DNA of 64,000 nucleotides from CAMREV01 sp051650525. Its GTDB lineage: Bacteria > Bacillota_I > Bacilli_A > Mycoplasmatales > Mycoplasmoidaceae. Made by a program: the position numbers and the translations under genes. Positions 10,614 to 21,706 of this stretch are shown here, one piece after another. The stretch lies in the NCBI GenBank assembly GCA_051650525.1, contig JBOFJE010000008.1, forward strand, positions 1 through 64,000, given 5' to 3'. How positions within the stretch are numbered: the first letter of the stretch is position 1; each line of letters begins with the position of its first letter. Below the pieces are notes generated by a model. The model was not told the origin of the DNA. It saw nothing but the letters and a program-made list of their open reading frames with translations, and did no database searches.

Positions 10614-13600
10614 ATGAAAATAAATAAACATGTTAAATGATTTTTATTAGTTTCTACTGCTTTAGGTTCTTTAACATCTTTTGCAATTTATAATTCCTTA
10701 AAAAAGGAAAATGATAAATCAATTAAAATTGATTATAATAAAGTTAATTCAATGTTAAATGATAAAGGGTTTAGAAAAAACTTTTTAGATTCAAACCATT
10801 TGGGGGAAAACAATCCAAAATTTGATAAGATTGTTAACCAAAATATTGATTCTTTTAAGAAAAAAAAATACAACTTAAATGATGTAGTTAGTCAATCAAA
10901 AAAATTGCAATCTAGAACAAAATATATGAATCTAAAGAATTATCATATTAATAGTAATAATGGAACAATGACATCAGAACAAAGAGAATATTTAAATAAA
11001 AGTAATTTATTTGGTGGTATATTTAATAATCATAAAACAACTTATTCTTCATCAAATGAATCATGAGATGATTGAGCAGATGATGTTAGACTTGATTGAA
11101 CAGAGTTGTCAAAAATATTAACATCTTTTGAGGCAGCGGCTATAGCTGTAGCAGTTTTAGCAGCAGCTTGTGCTGCTGGGTATTTTGCTTTAGCATTTTT
11201 TACTTTTGGCGAAACAATTGGAGAAGCAATTGAATGTACTACAGTTTGTGCTCAAACCGGTGCTATTGCAGTAGTTGTTGCTGGTGTACTTACTATTATT
11301 AATGCCTCAATTAATTATTCTGATGATAGATATAAAGAAGTAGATAAAATCAACAAAGTTTTCGCCGGTGTTGTTACAGGATTGACAGTAGAACTAGTAG
11401 ATATTAATATGCTTTATTCAGCTTCTATTATTCCATGCCCAGCTGCTGCAATATCAATGACAGCTTCAATTGCTGTTTTAGCAGCTATAGCAGCTTTGGC
11501 TCACAAAAAAGATGAGGCAAGTAATTATTTTTTTATGGATGGTGTACATTTCAACAAGAAGGATATTAAAAATTACGCCCTTAATATTGATGGAAATAAG
11601 AATGTAACATTGTCTATCGATGGTCATAAAGCACATGTTTTTAAAGAAAACAATTTATCTGAAGGTTTGAATAATTATAATTCATTAACAAGTATGTTTC
11701 CCCACAAAGGACAAGGTGAAAATTTTAGATTACATGGTCAATCATTTGATTTAAGAAATGTAAATTCATTTGATGTTCAAGTGATTGATAATAAAAATAC
11801 AACATTAACAATCAATGATGGTCAAAAACATCAATTCAAACAAAATCTTGCTGATTCAAATAAAGACTATGATTATTTAAACTCAATCATGTTAACTAAA
11901 GGACAAGGAGAAAATTTTAAATTTCATGATCATACATATGATATAACAAAAGTTAATTCATACGATGTTCAAGTGATTGATAATAAAAATACAACACTAA
12001 CAATTAATGACGGCCAAAAACACCAATTTAAACAAAATCTTGATGACTCAAATAAAGACTATGATTATTTAAACTCAATTATGCCAAAACAAGGACAAGG
12101 TGAAAATTTTAAATTACATGGTCAATCATTTGATATAACAAAAGTTAATTCATTTAATATACAAGTGATTGATAATAAAAATACAACACTAACAATCAAC
12201 GATGGCCAAAAACACCAATTTAAACAAAATCTTGATGACTCAAATAAAGACTATGATTATTTAAACTCAATTATGCCAAAACAAGGGCAAGGAGAAAATT
12301 TTAATTTCCATGGAAATTCATTTGATTTAAGAAATGTTAATTCATTTGATGTTCAAATTGTTGATAATAAAAATACAACACTAACAATCAATGATGGTCA
12401 AAAACATCAATTCAAACAAAACCTTGATGATTCAAACAAAGATTATGATTATTTAAACTCAATCATGTTAACTAAAGGACAAGGAGAAAACTTTAAATTT
12501 CATGGTCAAACATTTGATTTAAGAAAGGTTACTTCATTTGATGTTCAAGTGATTGATAATAAAAATACAACATTAACAATCAATGATGGTAAAATACATC
12601 AATTCAAACAAAATCTTGCTGATTCAAATAAAGACTATGATTATTTGAATTCAATTAAGCCAAAACAAGGACAAGGTGAAAATTTTAAATTACATGGTCA
12701 AACATTTGATTTAAGAAAGGTTAATTCATTTGATGTTCAAGTCATTGACAATAAAAATACAACATTAACAATCAATGAGGGTCAAAAACATCAATTCAAT
12801 CAAAATATTGCTGATGCAAATAAAGATTATGATTATTTATATTCAATCATGCCAACTAAAGGACAAGGAGAAAATTTTAAATTTCATAATCAAACATTTG
12901 ATATAACAAAAGTTAATTCATATGATATTAAAGTGATTGATAATGATGATAATATCTTGACAATCAATGATGGCCAAAAACACCAATTTAATCAAAATAT
13001 TGCTGATTCAAATAAAGATTATGATTATTTATATTCAATCATGCCAAAACAGGGTCAAGGAGAAAACTTTAAATTTCATGGCCAATCATTTGATTTAAGA
13101 AAGGTTACTTCATTTGATGTTCAAGTCATTGACAATAAAAATACAACACTAACAATTAATGATGGTCAAAAACACCAATTCAAACAAAATCTTGCTGATG
13201 CAAATAAAGACTATGATTATTTAAACTCAATTATGTCAACTAAAGGACAAGGTGAAAATTTCAATTTCCACGGGTATTCATTTGATTTAAGAAAAGTTAA
13301 TTCATTTGATGTTAAAGTTTTTTATAGTAATAATACAACATTGACAATTAATGATGGTCAAAAATATCAATTCAAACAAAACCTTGCTGATGCAAATAAA
13401 GACTATGATTATTTAAACTCAATCATGCCAAAACAAGGACAAGGGGAAAATTTTTATTTTTATGGCCAGTTATTTGATTTAAGAAAGGTTACTTCATTTG
13501 ATGTCCAAGTTGTTGATAAAAATAATACAACATTGACAATTAATGATGGTCAAAAACATCAATTTAAACAAAATCTAGATGACTCAAATAAAGATTATGC

Positions 13601-14078
13601 TTTTCTGCAATCAATCATGCCAACTAAAGGGCAAGGAGAGGGCTTTAAAATTCATGGTGATGCATATAATTTAGAAAAAATTAATTATTTTAAAGTTAAA
13701 GTAATTGATCCAAACTATTCCATTTTAACTATTAATGATGGTAAAATTCACACTTATAAAGAAAAATTATCACAATCTAAAAGTGATTATGCTTACCTAT
13801 CATCAATTACAAAAAATGATGGTAAAGGAATTAATTATCTTGATTGAAATTTAATTCAATCAGCATCTGTTTTACTATCAATTACATTATTAATTGGTTT
13901 ATTAGTTATTGGAATAGAAACAGAAAGAAGAAAAAGATCATTAATTAATAAAAAGCATAACATTAAAATTAATAAGCCAAATTTTGAACATCGAAATCCT
14001 AATTTACAATTGAAAAAACCAAGTTTTGAATATAGAAATTCTAATTTAAAATTAGAAAATAAAAATACTAAAAATTAA
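10614..14078 (+). CDS. giant surface repeat protein C (11 x 64-residue repeats)
   Basis: This is 1154 residues with UGA as Trp, and closest to protein A in the N-terminal half (KVNSMLNDKGFRKNFLDSN). It has a signal anchor, then WDDW...DW before an Ala-rich four-helix module (about 173-196, 214-233, 249-270, 275-296). The TFGET, CTTVC, SDDRY and PCP motifs sit where protein A has equivalents. A degenerate repeat (HFNKKDIKNYALNID) and eleven 64-residue repeats follow, the last being the conserved cap, then a C-terminal membrane helix and a basic tail with two EHRNPN/EYRNSN motifs. The ribosome site is AAAGGAATATT. It is expected to sit in the membrane with the repeats outside; that is inference from topology. 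Confidence 0.85.
11712..13823 (+). repeat. eleven tandem 192-bp repeats in gene C
   Basis: Eleven units of exactly 192 bp, mostly of the FDLRKV(N/T)SFDVQV type with MPKQG or MLTKG linkers. Unit 9 has an odd DVKVFYSNN core and unit 7 an NDDNILT core. The cap unit is at the 3' end. Confidence 0.95.
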
Positions 14079-14085
14079 TTATTTT

Positions 14086-14118
14086 AAAAAAACTAAGAAT
14101 ATAATTCTTAGTTTTTTT
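14086..14118 (+). terminator. strong intrinsic terminator of gene C
   Basis: A 15-bp perfect stem (14086-14100 with 14104-14118), built on ACTAAGAAT/ATTCTTAGT with A and T flanks and a 3-base loop. Confidence 0.85.
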
Positions 14119-14391
14119 AATGTTATTTATATTAAAAATATCTTATCATTTTATAAGCTAGTTATAAATGATATTAATAAGATATAGAAATGATAAATAT
14201 AATAAATAAGATTAATAATGAGAAAAAATATAGAATTAAAAGAAAAATAATAATTAATCAAATATCTAAATCTTATGTTTTATTAATTAACTATTGTTAC
14301 AAAATTATAAAATAATTGATCTTGTATAATGAATTAAATCCTATATTGAATAATAAAAATTTAGTTAAATAATTATATTTATTAATTTAAT

Positions 14392-14410
14392 TTCCTATAT
14401 ATACAAGGAA
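14392..14410 (+). promoter_or_regulatory. conserved inverted-repeat element (copy 4)
   Basis: TTCCT-ATATATACA-AGGAA, followed by TATAAGGAAATTATT, lies 74 bases before the ATG of gene D. The arms TTCCT/AGGAA are intact, as in the copy before gene B. Confidence 0.5.
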
Positions 14411-14483
14411 TATAAGGAAATTATTGATTATATTTCATTTAGAATAATTTTATTAATTGGATAAATTAAAATAGGAAATTAAT

Positions 14484-17400
14484 ATGAAAAAGAATAAATA
14501 TATAAAATGATTCTTTCTAACTTCTACTGCTTTAGGGTCTCTAACTTCTTTTACAATTTATAATTCACTAAAAAAAGCAAATAATAAATCAATCAAAATT
14601 GATTATAATAAGGTTGCTTCTTTTGTAAATGATAAAAAAATAAAAAGATCATTATTTAGTGATGGAATTAATAATAATTCATTTGATAAAGAATTTAATC
14701 AACAAATTAATGATTTCAAAAATAAAAATTTTTCTTTAAATGATATAAAATCTTATGCAGATAAACAATTAACATCAAAACAATTAAATAAGAAAAATAT
14801 AACTAGTTATCATAAAAATAGTGCCAATATTTCTTTAAAAGACAAGGAATATTTATCTAATCCTAATAATTTTTTTAGTAAAATATCACAAGATGTAAAA
14901 AAATTATCTAGCTCTGATGGTACATGAGACAATTATGTAGATAAAAATATAGTAGATTGAACTAAAGTGGCTAAAGTTTTATCTGATTTAGAAATAGCAG
15001 CAATTTCATTTGCAGTTATATTAACAGCTGCTGCTGCAGGTTATCTTGTTTTGGCATTTTTTACTTTTGGAGAAACTATTGAAGAAGCAGCTGCATGTTT
15101 TAAATTGGTTGTTGGGCTTTCTGTAGCAGCAGTAGCTGATGCTGGAGTTCTTGCAGCTATAAATTCTGTACTAGTATATAATGGTGATGATAGATATAAT
15201 GCAGTGGAAAAACTTCAAAACATTTTAACTGGATTGCTAGTTCCAGCAGCAGCTGGATTTGGTTTATTATCAGTGTCAATATCTGAGTGATTTTGTGTTT
15301 GTCCAGCTGTTTTGGTTGTTGTTGGTATGGTTGCTGCAGTAACAGTATCAGTTACAAAAGTATCTCATGATAGAGATGAAAAAAATTATTATTTTGAATT
15401 TCATAAGATTCATTATAATAAGTCTGATGTTAGTCATTATGGTTTAAAAATAAATGGTAAAGATGATATAGAACTTACTATTGATGCTAAACATAATTAT
15501 GCATTTAAAGAAAATTATGCAACTGGAATTAATGATCTTAAAGAATTAATAGGAATAATACCTAAAGTACCCCATGATAATTTATTTAAATTTCATGGAA
15601 TATGGTTTGATACAGATGATGTTAGTTCTTATTGTGTTAATGTTGTTAATGATAAAAATACAACATTTGTAATTAATGATGGATCAATGCATCAATTCAG
15701 TGAAAATATTGCCGATGCAAATAAAGATTATGATTACTTACAATCATTTATGCAAAATGAAGGAAAAGGGATGAACTTCAATTTTCATGGTCAATCATTT
15801 GATATAACAAAAATTAATTCATTTGATGTTCAGATTATTGATAATAATGCAACAACATTGACAATTGATGATGGTCAAAAACATCAATTCAAACAAAATC
15901 TTAACGATTCAAACAAAGATTATGATTACTTACAATCAATCATTTTAGGCAGAGGCCAAGGAGAAAATTTTAAATTTCATGACAAATTATTTAATATAAG
16001 AAATATTAATTCTTTTGGTTCAAGTATTGTTGATAATAAAACAACAACATTGACAATTGATGATGGTCAAAAACACCAATTTAATGAAAGTCTTGCTAAA
16101 GCAAATGAAGACTATGATTACCTATTGTCAATAATGCCTAATCAAGGGCAAGGAGAAATCTTTAAATTTCATGATCAATCATTTGATTTAAGAAAAGTTA
16201 ATTCTTATGATGTTCAAGTAATTGATGATAAAAATACAACATTGACAATTAATGATGGTCAAAAACATCAATTCAAACAAAATCTTGATGATGCAAATAG
16301 AGACTATGATTACTTACAATCAATCATGCCAACTAAAGGGCAAGGGGAAAATTTTATAATTCACAATGAATCATTCGATTTAAGAAAAGTTAATTCATTT
16401 GATGTTCAAGTAATTGATGCTAAAACAACAATACTAACAATCAATGATGGTAAAAAACGTCAGTTTACTGAAAGCCTTGCTGATGCAACTAAAGACTATG
16501 ATTACTTACAATCAATCATGCCAGGAAAAGGACGAGGGGAAAATTTTAATTTTCATGGTCAATCATTTGATTTAAGAAAAGTTAATTCATTTGATGTTAA
16601 GGTTATCGATGCTAAAACAACAATACTAACAATCAATGATGGTAAAAAACACCAATTCAATCAAAATCTTGATGATTCAAATAAAGATTATGCTTATTTA
16701 CAATCAATCATGCCAGGAAAAGGACAGGGAGAGAACTTTAAATTCCATGATCAATCATTTGATATAACAAAAGTTGCTTCATACAATGTTCAAGTAATTG
16801 ATGCCAAAACAACAACATTAACAATCAATGATGGTCAAAAACACCAATTCAAACAAAATCTTAATGATTCAAATAAAGATTATGCTTATCTACTATCAAT
16901 TATGCCAAAACATGGACAAGGGGAAAATTTCAATTTTCACGGGCAAATGTTTGATATAACAAAAATTAACTCATATGATGTTCAAGTAATTGATGATAAA
17001 ACAACAACATTAACAATTGATGATGGTAAAAAACATCAATTCAAACAAAATCTTAATGATTCAAATAAAGATTATGCTTACCTGCAATCAATTATGTCAA
17101 CTAAAGGGCAGGGAGAGAACTTTAAATTCCATGATCAATCATTTGATATAACAAAAGTTAATTCATATGATGTTCAAGTGATTGATAATAAAAATACAAC
17201 ACTAACAATTAATGATGGTCAAAAACACCAATTCAAACAAAGCCTTGCTGATGCAAATAAAGATTATGCTTATCTACTATCAATTATGCCAGGAAAAGAG
17301 CAGGGAGAGAACTTTAAATTTCATGATCAATCATTTGATATAACAAAAGTTGTTTCATATGATGTTAAAGTAATTGATGATAAAAAAGCAATATTAACTA

Positions 17401-18062
17401 TTAATGATGGCAATAAACATCAATTTACTGAAAACCTTGCTGATGCAAATAAAGATTATGCTTATTTGCAATCAATCATTCCAGACAAAGGACAAGGGGA
17501 AATTTTTAAATTTCATAATGAATCATATAATTTAGGAAAAATTAATAATTTTAAAGTAAAAGTAATTGATCCTGACTATACAATTTTAACAATCAATGAT
17601 GGTCAAGACCATATTTATAAAGAAAAATTATCACAATCTAAAAGTGATTATGCTTACTTATCATCAATCACAACAAATGATGGACAAGGAATTAATTATC
17701 TTGATTGAAATTTGATTGAATCAGCTTCTGTTTTGATACCAATAATATTATTAATTGGTTTATTAATTATTGGATTGGAAACTAAAAGAAGAAGATCACT
17801 AATTAATAATAAATATAATATTAATGTCAAAAAACCAAATCTTGAATATAGAAATCCTAATTTTCAATTGAAAAGGAATAACTTTGAAATTGGAACATTA
17901 AATTTAGGCTCAACAAAGCCAAGTTTTGAATATAGAAATCCTAATTTTCAATTGGCAAGAATAAATTCTTGATCAAACAAACCTAAACTAGAACTTAGAA
18001 AACCAAATCTTGAATATAGAAATCCTGACTTACAATTTAAGAACCAAAATAGTAAACATTAG
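14484..18062 (+). CDS. giant surface repeat protein D (11 x 64-residue repeats)
   Basis: This is 1192 residues with UGA as Trp, the longest paralog. It has a signal anchor (MKKNKYIKWFFLTS...), then a divergent Lys/Asn-rich ectodomain ending in WDNY...DW. The Ala-rich four-helix module (about 170-195, 208-231, 246-266, 272-291) has TFGET, GDDRY and CVCP motifs; the CxxxC of A and C is reduced to a single Cys. One degenerate and eleven full repeats follow. The first full repeat (GIWFDTDDVSSYCVNV) resembles the first repeat of protein B, so B and D share an N-terminal cap type. A C-terminal membrane helix and a long tail with three EYRNPN/D motifs end it. The ribosome site is AGGAAATTAAT. Confidence 0.85.
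15573..17684 (+). repeat. eleven tandem 192-bp repeats in gene D
   Basis: Eleven in-frame 64-residue units. Several carry a DAKTTILTINDGKK variant and MPGKG linkers not seen in A or C. Unit 9 (IDNKNTTLTINDGQ, SLADANKDYAYLLS) is nearly identical to units of gene A, as if copied between genes. Confidence 0.95.
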
Positions 18063-18077
18063 AAGATTTAATCATAT

Positions 18078-18108
18078 AAAAAGCTAGGAATTATTTTCTT
18101 AGTTTTTT
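18078..18108 (+). terminator. intrinsic terminator of gene D
   Basis: AAAAAGCTAGGAA pairs imperfectly with TTCTTAGTTTTTT, the same stem family as after genes B and C. Confidence 0.7.
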
Positions 18109-18180
18109 ATTATCATTTTAGTTTATATAAGCAAATAGATGATAAAAAAACATAAATAATAATTTATCTACAAAAATATT

Positions 18181-18237
18181 ATAAAAAATAAATATATAAA
18201 ATGATTTTTCATTTTTATTATTATTCTTTACTTATAA
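18181..18237 (+). pseudogene. decayed 5' end of a fifth repeat-protein paralog
   Basis: Reading from ATA at 18181 gives (I)KNKYIKWFFIFIIILYL then stop, closely matching the start of protein D (MKKNKYIKWFFL). The preceding ATATT also matches the bases before the paralog start codons. The start codon has become ATA and the frame stops after about 18 codons. No repeats follow. This looks like the relic of a lost gene or of a recombination end point. Confidence 0.55.
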
Positions 18238-18411
18238 TTATTTTGAATAACAAATAATAAATTAATAAAAAAAGTAAATAAGAATAAAATAATAAACAAT
18301 TTTTTAGTGAATTAAAATTTTTTAATATAAATTTATAAAATTCTTAGTTTATTATTTAATTTATAGTGAATTTTTAATTAATGATTATGTATTTTACTGG
18401 AGTATTTAAAC

Positions 18412-19368
18412 ATGAAAAAAAAATTAATTGTTTGAGATTTATTTGGCGGAGGACAAAATAGTATTTATAAAGCTTTAAAAAATAATAAAAATTATGAAAT
18501 TTATACTTTTGACATAACAGCACCAACTAGAAAATTGCACTTTAAAATTGATTTATCACAAAAAAATATTGTTGAAGCTTTTAAAGGATTTCCTAAGCCA
18601 GATATTATAGTAAGTAGTACACTTTGTCAATCATTTAGCTCAGTTTTATCAATGAAAGGAGGAGGAACTGCATTTTGGAAGATGAATAAAGATGGAACAA
18701 AACTTGAAATGAGAACTGTAGAAGAATTTGAAAAATTAAAAGGTGGATTTACAAGATTTTTAAAGGCAGACGTTCAAGAGTTTATTGCAAAATTAGGAAA
18801 AAAATGTATAAATAATACTGTCAAATTAATAAAAACATATAAGCCAAGATATTGATATATAGAAAATCCTAAATCCTCATTAGTTTGAAAATATATTACA
18901 TTAAATAAAAAAGATTTTTATAATCCAAAAACTCAATATTTTAATTTAGCAAGTTATGGAAAATATGGATTTTTAATAAGAAAAGATACTTATTTTTTAA
19001 GTAATATAAAAATGGATTTGTTGTTTGGAAAAATTAAACCAATCTATCATATTGAATTAGAAAGAGTAGACGAATCAGAAGTTTTAGACTTTAAATCAAG
19101 AAAAAAAATGTATACACAAAAAGAAGGGTTGTGGTATAAAAAGTGATATGTTCAAAATGGATATACACTAAACGATGATAAAAAATTTGCTACACTTTTT
19201 CCAAAAGATGCAGGTTTAGGTATACTTCAAAAAATAGATGATAAAACTAAATTACAAAAAAATAAAAAATCCAATGAACAAATATGTGAATCTGGAAGTG
19301 TATCACATATACCAGCAAAATTAATAAAAGATATATTTAGTTATTTTAGAGCTTATATATGGGAATAA
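18412..19368 (+). CDS. putative C5-cytosine DNA methyltransferase
   Basis: This is 318 residues with UGA as Trp. Motif I is WDLFGGGQ (residues 8-15), followed by an acidic strand end (FDIT). The catalytic-loop region is PDIIVSSTLCQSFSS with Cys72. The Glu-Asn of motif VI lies in YIENPKSS (E151, N152), the ENP variant known from phage-type C5 methylases. C5 methylases normally have Pro-Cys in motif IV; here it is Leu-Cys, which is odd. It directly precedes an HNH nuclease gene, so it probably protects host DNA in a type II restriction-modification pair. The likely start follows an ACTGGAG ribosome site. The target sequence is unknown. Confidence 0.65.
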
Positions 19369-19373
19369 TTAAA

Positions 19374-20486
19374 ATGAAAATTCAAGGTGGAGGTAAAAAC
19401 ACCGGCAATTTTTTGGCAAATTTAAAATTATTGTATGATGATGATTTTGGTTATTTAATAGATTTTAAAATAGATTTTATAAATGGAACGATGGATACTT
19501 TAACAACTAAATCATGATTTAATACAAAAAAAAGTAATAACAAAATATTCATACTAAGAAAAGAAATTTTTGATTTGATTAATTTTCCAGAACAACAAGA
19601 GAGATTAGGTAAATCAGAGCACAATTTAAGAACTTTAAATGAAGAACAGCTTAAAAAATTATCAAAATATTTTTCAAAGGAATATAATTCTACTATTTAC
19701 AATATTGTCACAATGTTTAAAGGATCAAATCCTAGTGGTTCCTACAAAAATTCTGATGCATCACAATTATGAGAAAATGATACTGGCAAAGAATATAATT
19801 TGAATATTTTTTGCACTAAATTTATGGAGAAAAAAAATTCTAGAATAAGTAAGCTATGAAATGATTCTTTAAATAATGAAAATAAATTGGAATATTATTT
19901 AGAATTATTTCCCATAATACATGACATTTTTATTAAATTGCAAAATAATAATAATAATAACACCATTATGAAAGAGTTAAAAAAAATTTCTGATTCACTA
20001 ATGAAAAAAATTAATAAAGCAAAATTAGATATTAAAAATGAATTAAGACATTATAGCAGAAATATTGGAAATGAATATAAAGATATAACAAATGCATATT
20101 ATAAAATATTTTCAAACCAACCTTATGGAAGTTCTAAATTGGAAAGAGCTCATATCTTACCAAAATGATACATTATTAAAAAAATGCAAGAAAATTTTGA
20201 TTATGAAAATCAATATAAATATTGGCTAAAAAAAGTTTCTGATCCACATAATTTTTTACCTTTAGAAACACATATTCACAAACATTTTGATTCTTGCCCT
20301 GCTAATTTTTTTTGAAATGAATTTGGAAAATTAATAGAAAAAGACAAAAATTTATGTAAAGAATTTGAAAAATATCTAGAAAAGTGTAATAAAATAAGTG
20401 ATATTGAATTAAAAAATAGATCTTTCTTTTTAAAAGAATATGTTGAAAAAAAAATTTATGAAAGAAACCGTTATTACAAATTTTAA
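19374..20486 (+). CDS. HNH-type restriction endonuclease-like protein
   Basis: This is 370 residues with UGA as Trp. The C-terminal third carries an HNH-like core: ERAHILPKW (H260), DPHNFLPL (N293), then THIHKHFDS (His about 302-304), matching the AHI...N..L...H..FD pattern of HNH restriction enzymes. The N-terminal two thirds (IQGGGKNTGNF, then helical) are unrecognised and may hold specificity. It begins 5 bases after the methyltransferase stop; an in-frame ATG at 19359 would overlap that gene by 10 bases and is an alternative start. Role by inference: cleaves unmethylated foreign DNA. A hairpin terminator follows, closing a two-gene operon. Confidence 0.65.
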
Positions 20487-20494
20487 TAATAATG

Positions 20495-20525
20495 AAGATA
20501 AATAATAGAAATATTTATCTTTTAA
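20495..20525 (+). terminator. intrinsic terminator of the methylase-nuclease pair
   Basis: AAGATAAATA pairs with TATTTATCTT around a short loop, followed by T's, just after the nuclease stop codon. Confidence 0.65.
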
Positions 20526-20779
20526 TTAATAATATTTTTCATTTTTTGATTGTTATTATTATTTGAATTATTTTAAAAATGACTTTATGAGTTCAAGCTT
20601 ATTCAACAAATTAAGATTTATACTATATTAAAAAGCATGAGATTATCTAAATATTGTAATAAAAAACTATCAAATTGTAATTAAAGAAATATTTATCAAA
20701 GAAAATTATTTAATCTGAAAGTGATTAATTAAGTTACTATATAAAAATAAAATTTAAATTGCAATAAAAAACGTATAAA
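20526..20779. other. intergenic gap between convergent genes
   Basis: About 250 AT-rich bases lie between the nuclease terminator and the 3' end of the MBL gene. No ORF or RNA gene is recognisable. Confidence 0.5.
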
Positions 20780-21550
20780 TTAAATTTTAGTTTTAAATAT
20801 ATTTATTTCTGTTGGCTTTATATATTTTATTTTTGTAATCCTATTTTCATATTTTTTCTTAATAGAATCTAAAACTTCAAAATTATTTTTATTATTCTGG
20901 GAAAGGTGAATGATTATAAATGATTTTGTTTTATGCGTCCTATATTTTTTGTAAAAATTCTCAATATTATCACTATTCATATGATTTTTTATATTTTTAT
21001 AGTGCTTATTCATTACATGTTGATTAGTTGTGCCATAGCTACCATAGTTACATTCAATTAGATAACATGTCATCCCCTTGAATATTTTTTTTTCAAAATA
21101 TTCACTGTCTGTTAAATATAATATTTTTATACTTTTATTTTTGATGATGTAACAGACAGAACCTACAGCATTATGGATTGTTTTAATAGATTTAAATTTT
21201 CAATTAGAATTAGGAATCTTAATTCAATTATCAATTTTTATATTGATTTTATTAAAATTAAAACTTTTGATGTTGTTATTATAAAATAAGTCTGCTCAAA
21301 TTAAATTTGGAGCATATATATTTATTGAGGAAGTAATATCTTCGAATATAGATCTTGAATGATCTATATGAGAATGGGTTAATAAAATTCCAGCTATATT
21401 ATTTTTATTAATATTATTTTGTAAAAAATTATCATTTATTAGTTTTTTTGATGCTCCAAAATCTAATATAAGATTAGTGATATTATCATTTAAAATAATA
21501 CAATTTCCTTCAGAAGAAGTTTGAATTACATTAATTAATATTTTTGCCAT
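20780..21550 (-). CDS. MBL-fold metallo-hydrolase (possible nuclease)
   Basis: This is 256 residues with UGA as Trp. All metallo-beta-lactamase-fold motifs are visible: the LTHSHIDHS metal motif (H59, H61, D63, H64), a later TIHNAVGSV His, an LYLTDSEY Asp, and an IIIHLS His near the C-terminus. The opening IQTSSEGNCIIL resembles the SSGN loop of YycJ/WalJ-like hydrolases, which include DNA exonucleases. It starts inside the tail of the ATPase reading frame (20-base overlap in the shifted frame), so the two were translated together. Inference: nuclease partner of the SMC-like ATPase, as in phage-derived recombination modules. Confidence 0.75.
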
Positions 21551-21706
21551 TTAACAAAATACTTTTATCATTTGTAACTTTACAAAAAATATATTGATTG
21601 TTTTCTTTTGTTTGGATTTCATTAATGGATTCTGTATTGTCTAAAATAGAGAAGATATTAATATTATTCTTAGATTTTAAAAAATCATTAATTTCACAAA
21701 TTATAT
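21531..21706 (-). pseudogene. C-terminal ATPase segment in the -1 frame
   Basis: Downstream of the TAA at 21701, the -1 frame stays open to 21531. It encodes about 57 residues: ICEINDFLKSKN..., then IFSILDNTESINE and a final beta-rich stretch. ILDNTES matches the Walker B region (hydrophobic-DNAES) of SMC-like phage ATPases, and this is exactly what the upstream frame lacks. Adding one base to the A8 tract joins the two frames without a gap (full length about 492 residues). Confidence 0.6.

Larger units (their letters stand above)
14079..14483. other. intergenic region C-D
   Basis: This holds the terminator of gene C (14086-14118) and the upstream element of gene D (14392-14410). The roughly 270 bases between them are almost pure A+T, with no recognisable gene. 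Confidence 0.6.
18063..18411. other. intergenic region after gene D
   Basis: This holds the gene D terminator (18078-18108) and a decayed repeat-protein 5' end (18181-18237). The last 150 bases before the methyltransferase gene are AT-rich and presumably contain its promoter. Confidence 0.6.

Noticed and set aside
4825..17684. CRISPR-like regular repeats
   Set aside because: The 192-bp units are in-frame coding repeats without unique spacers; no cas genes are present.
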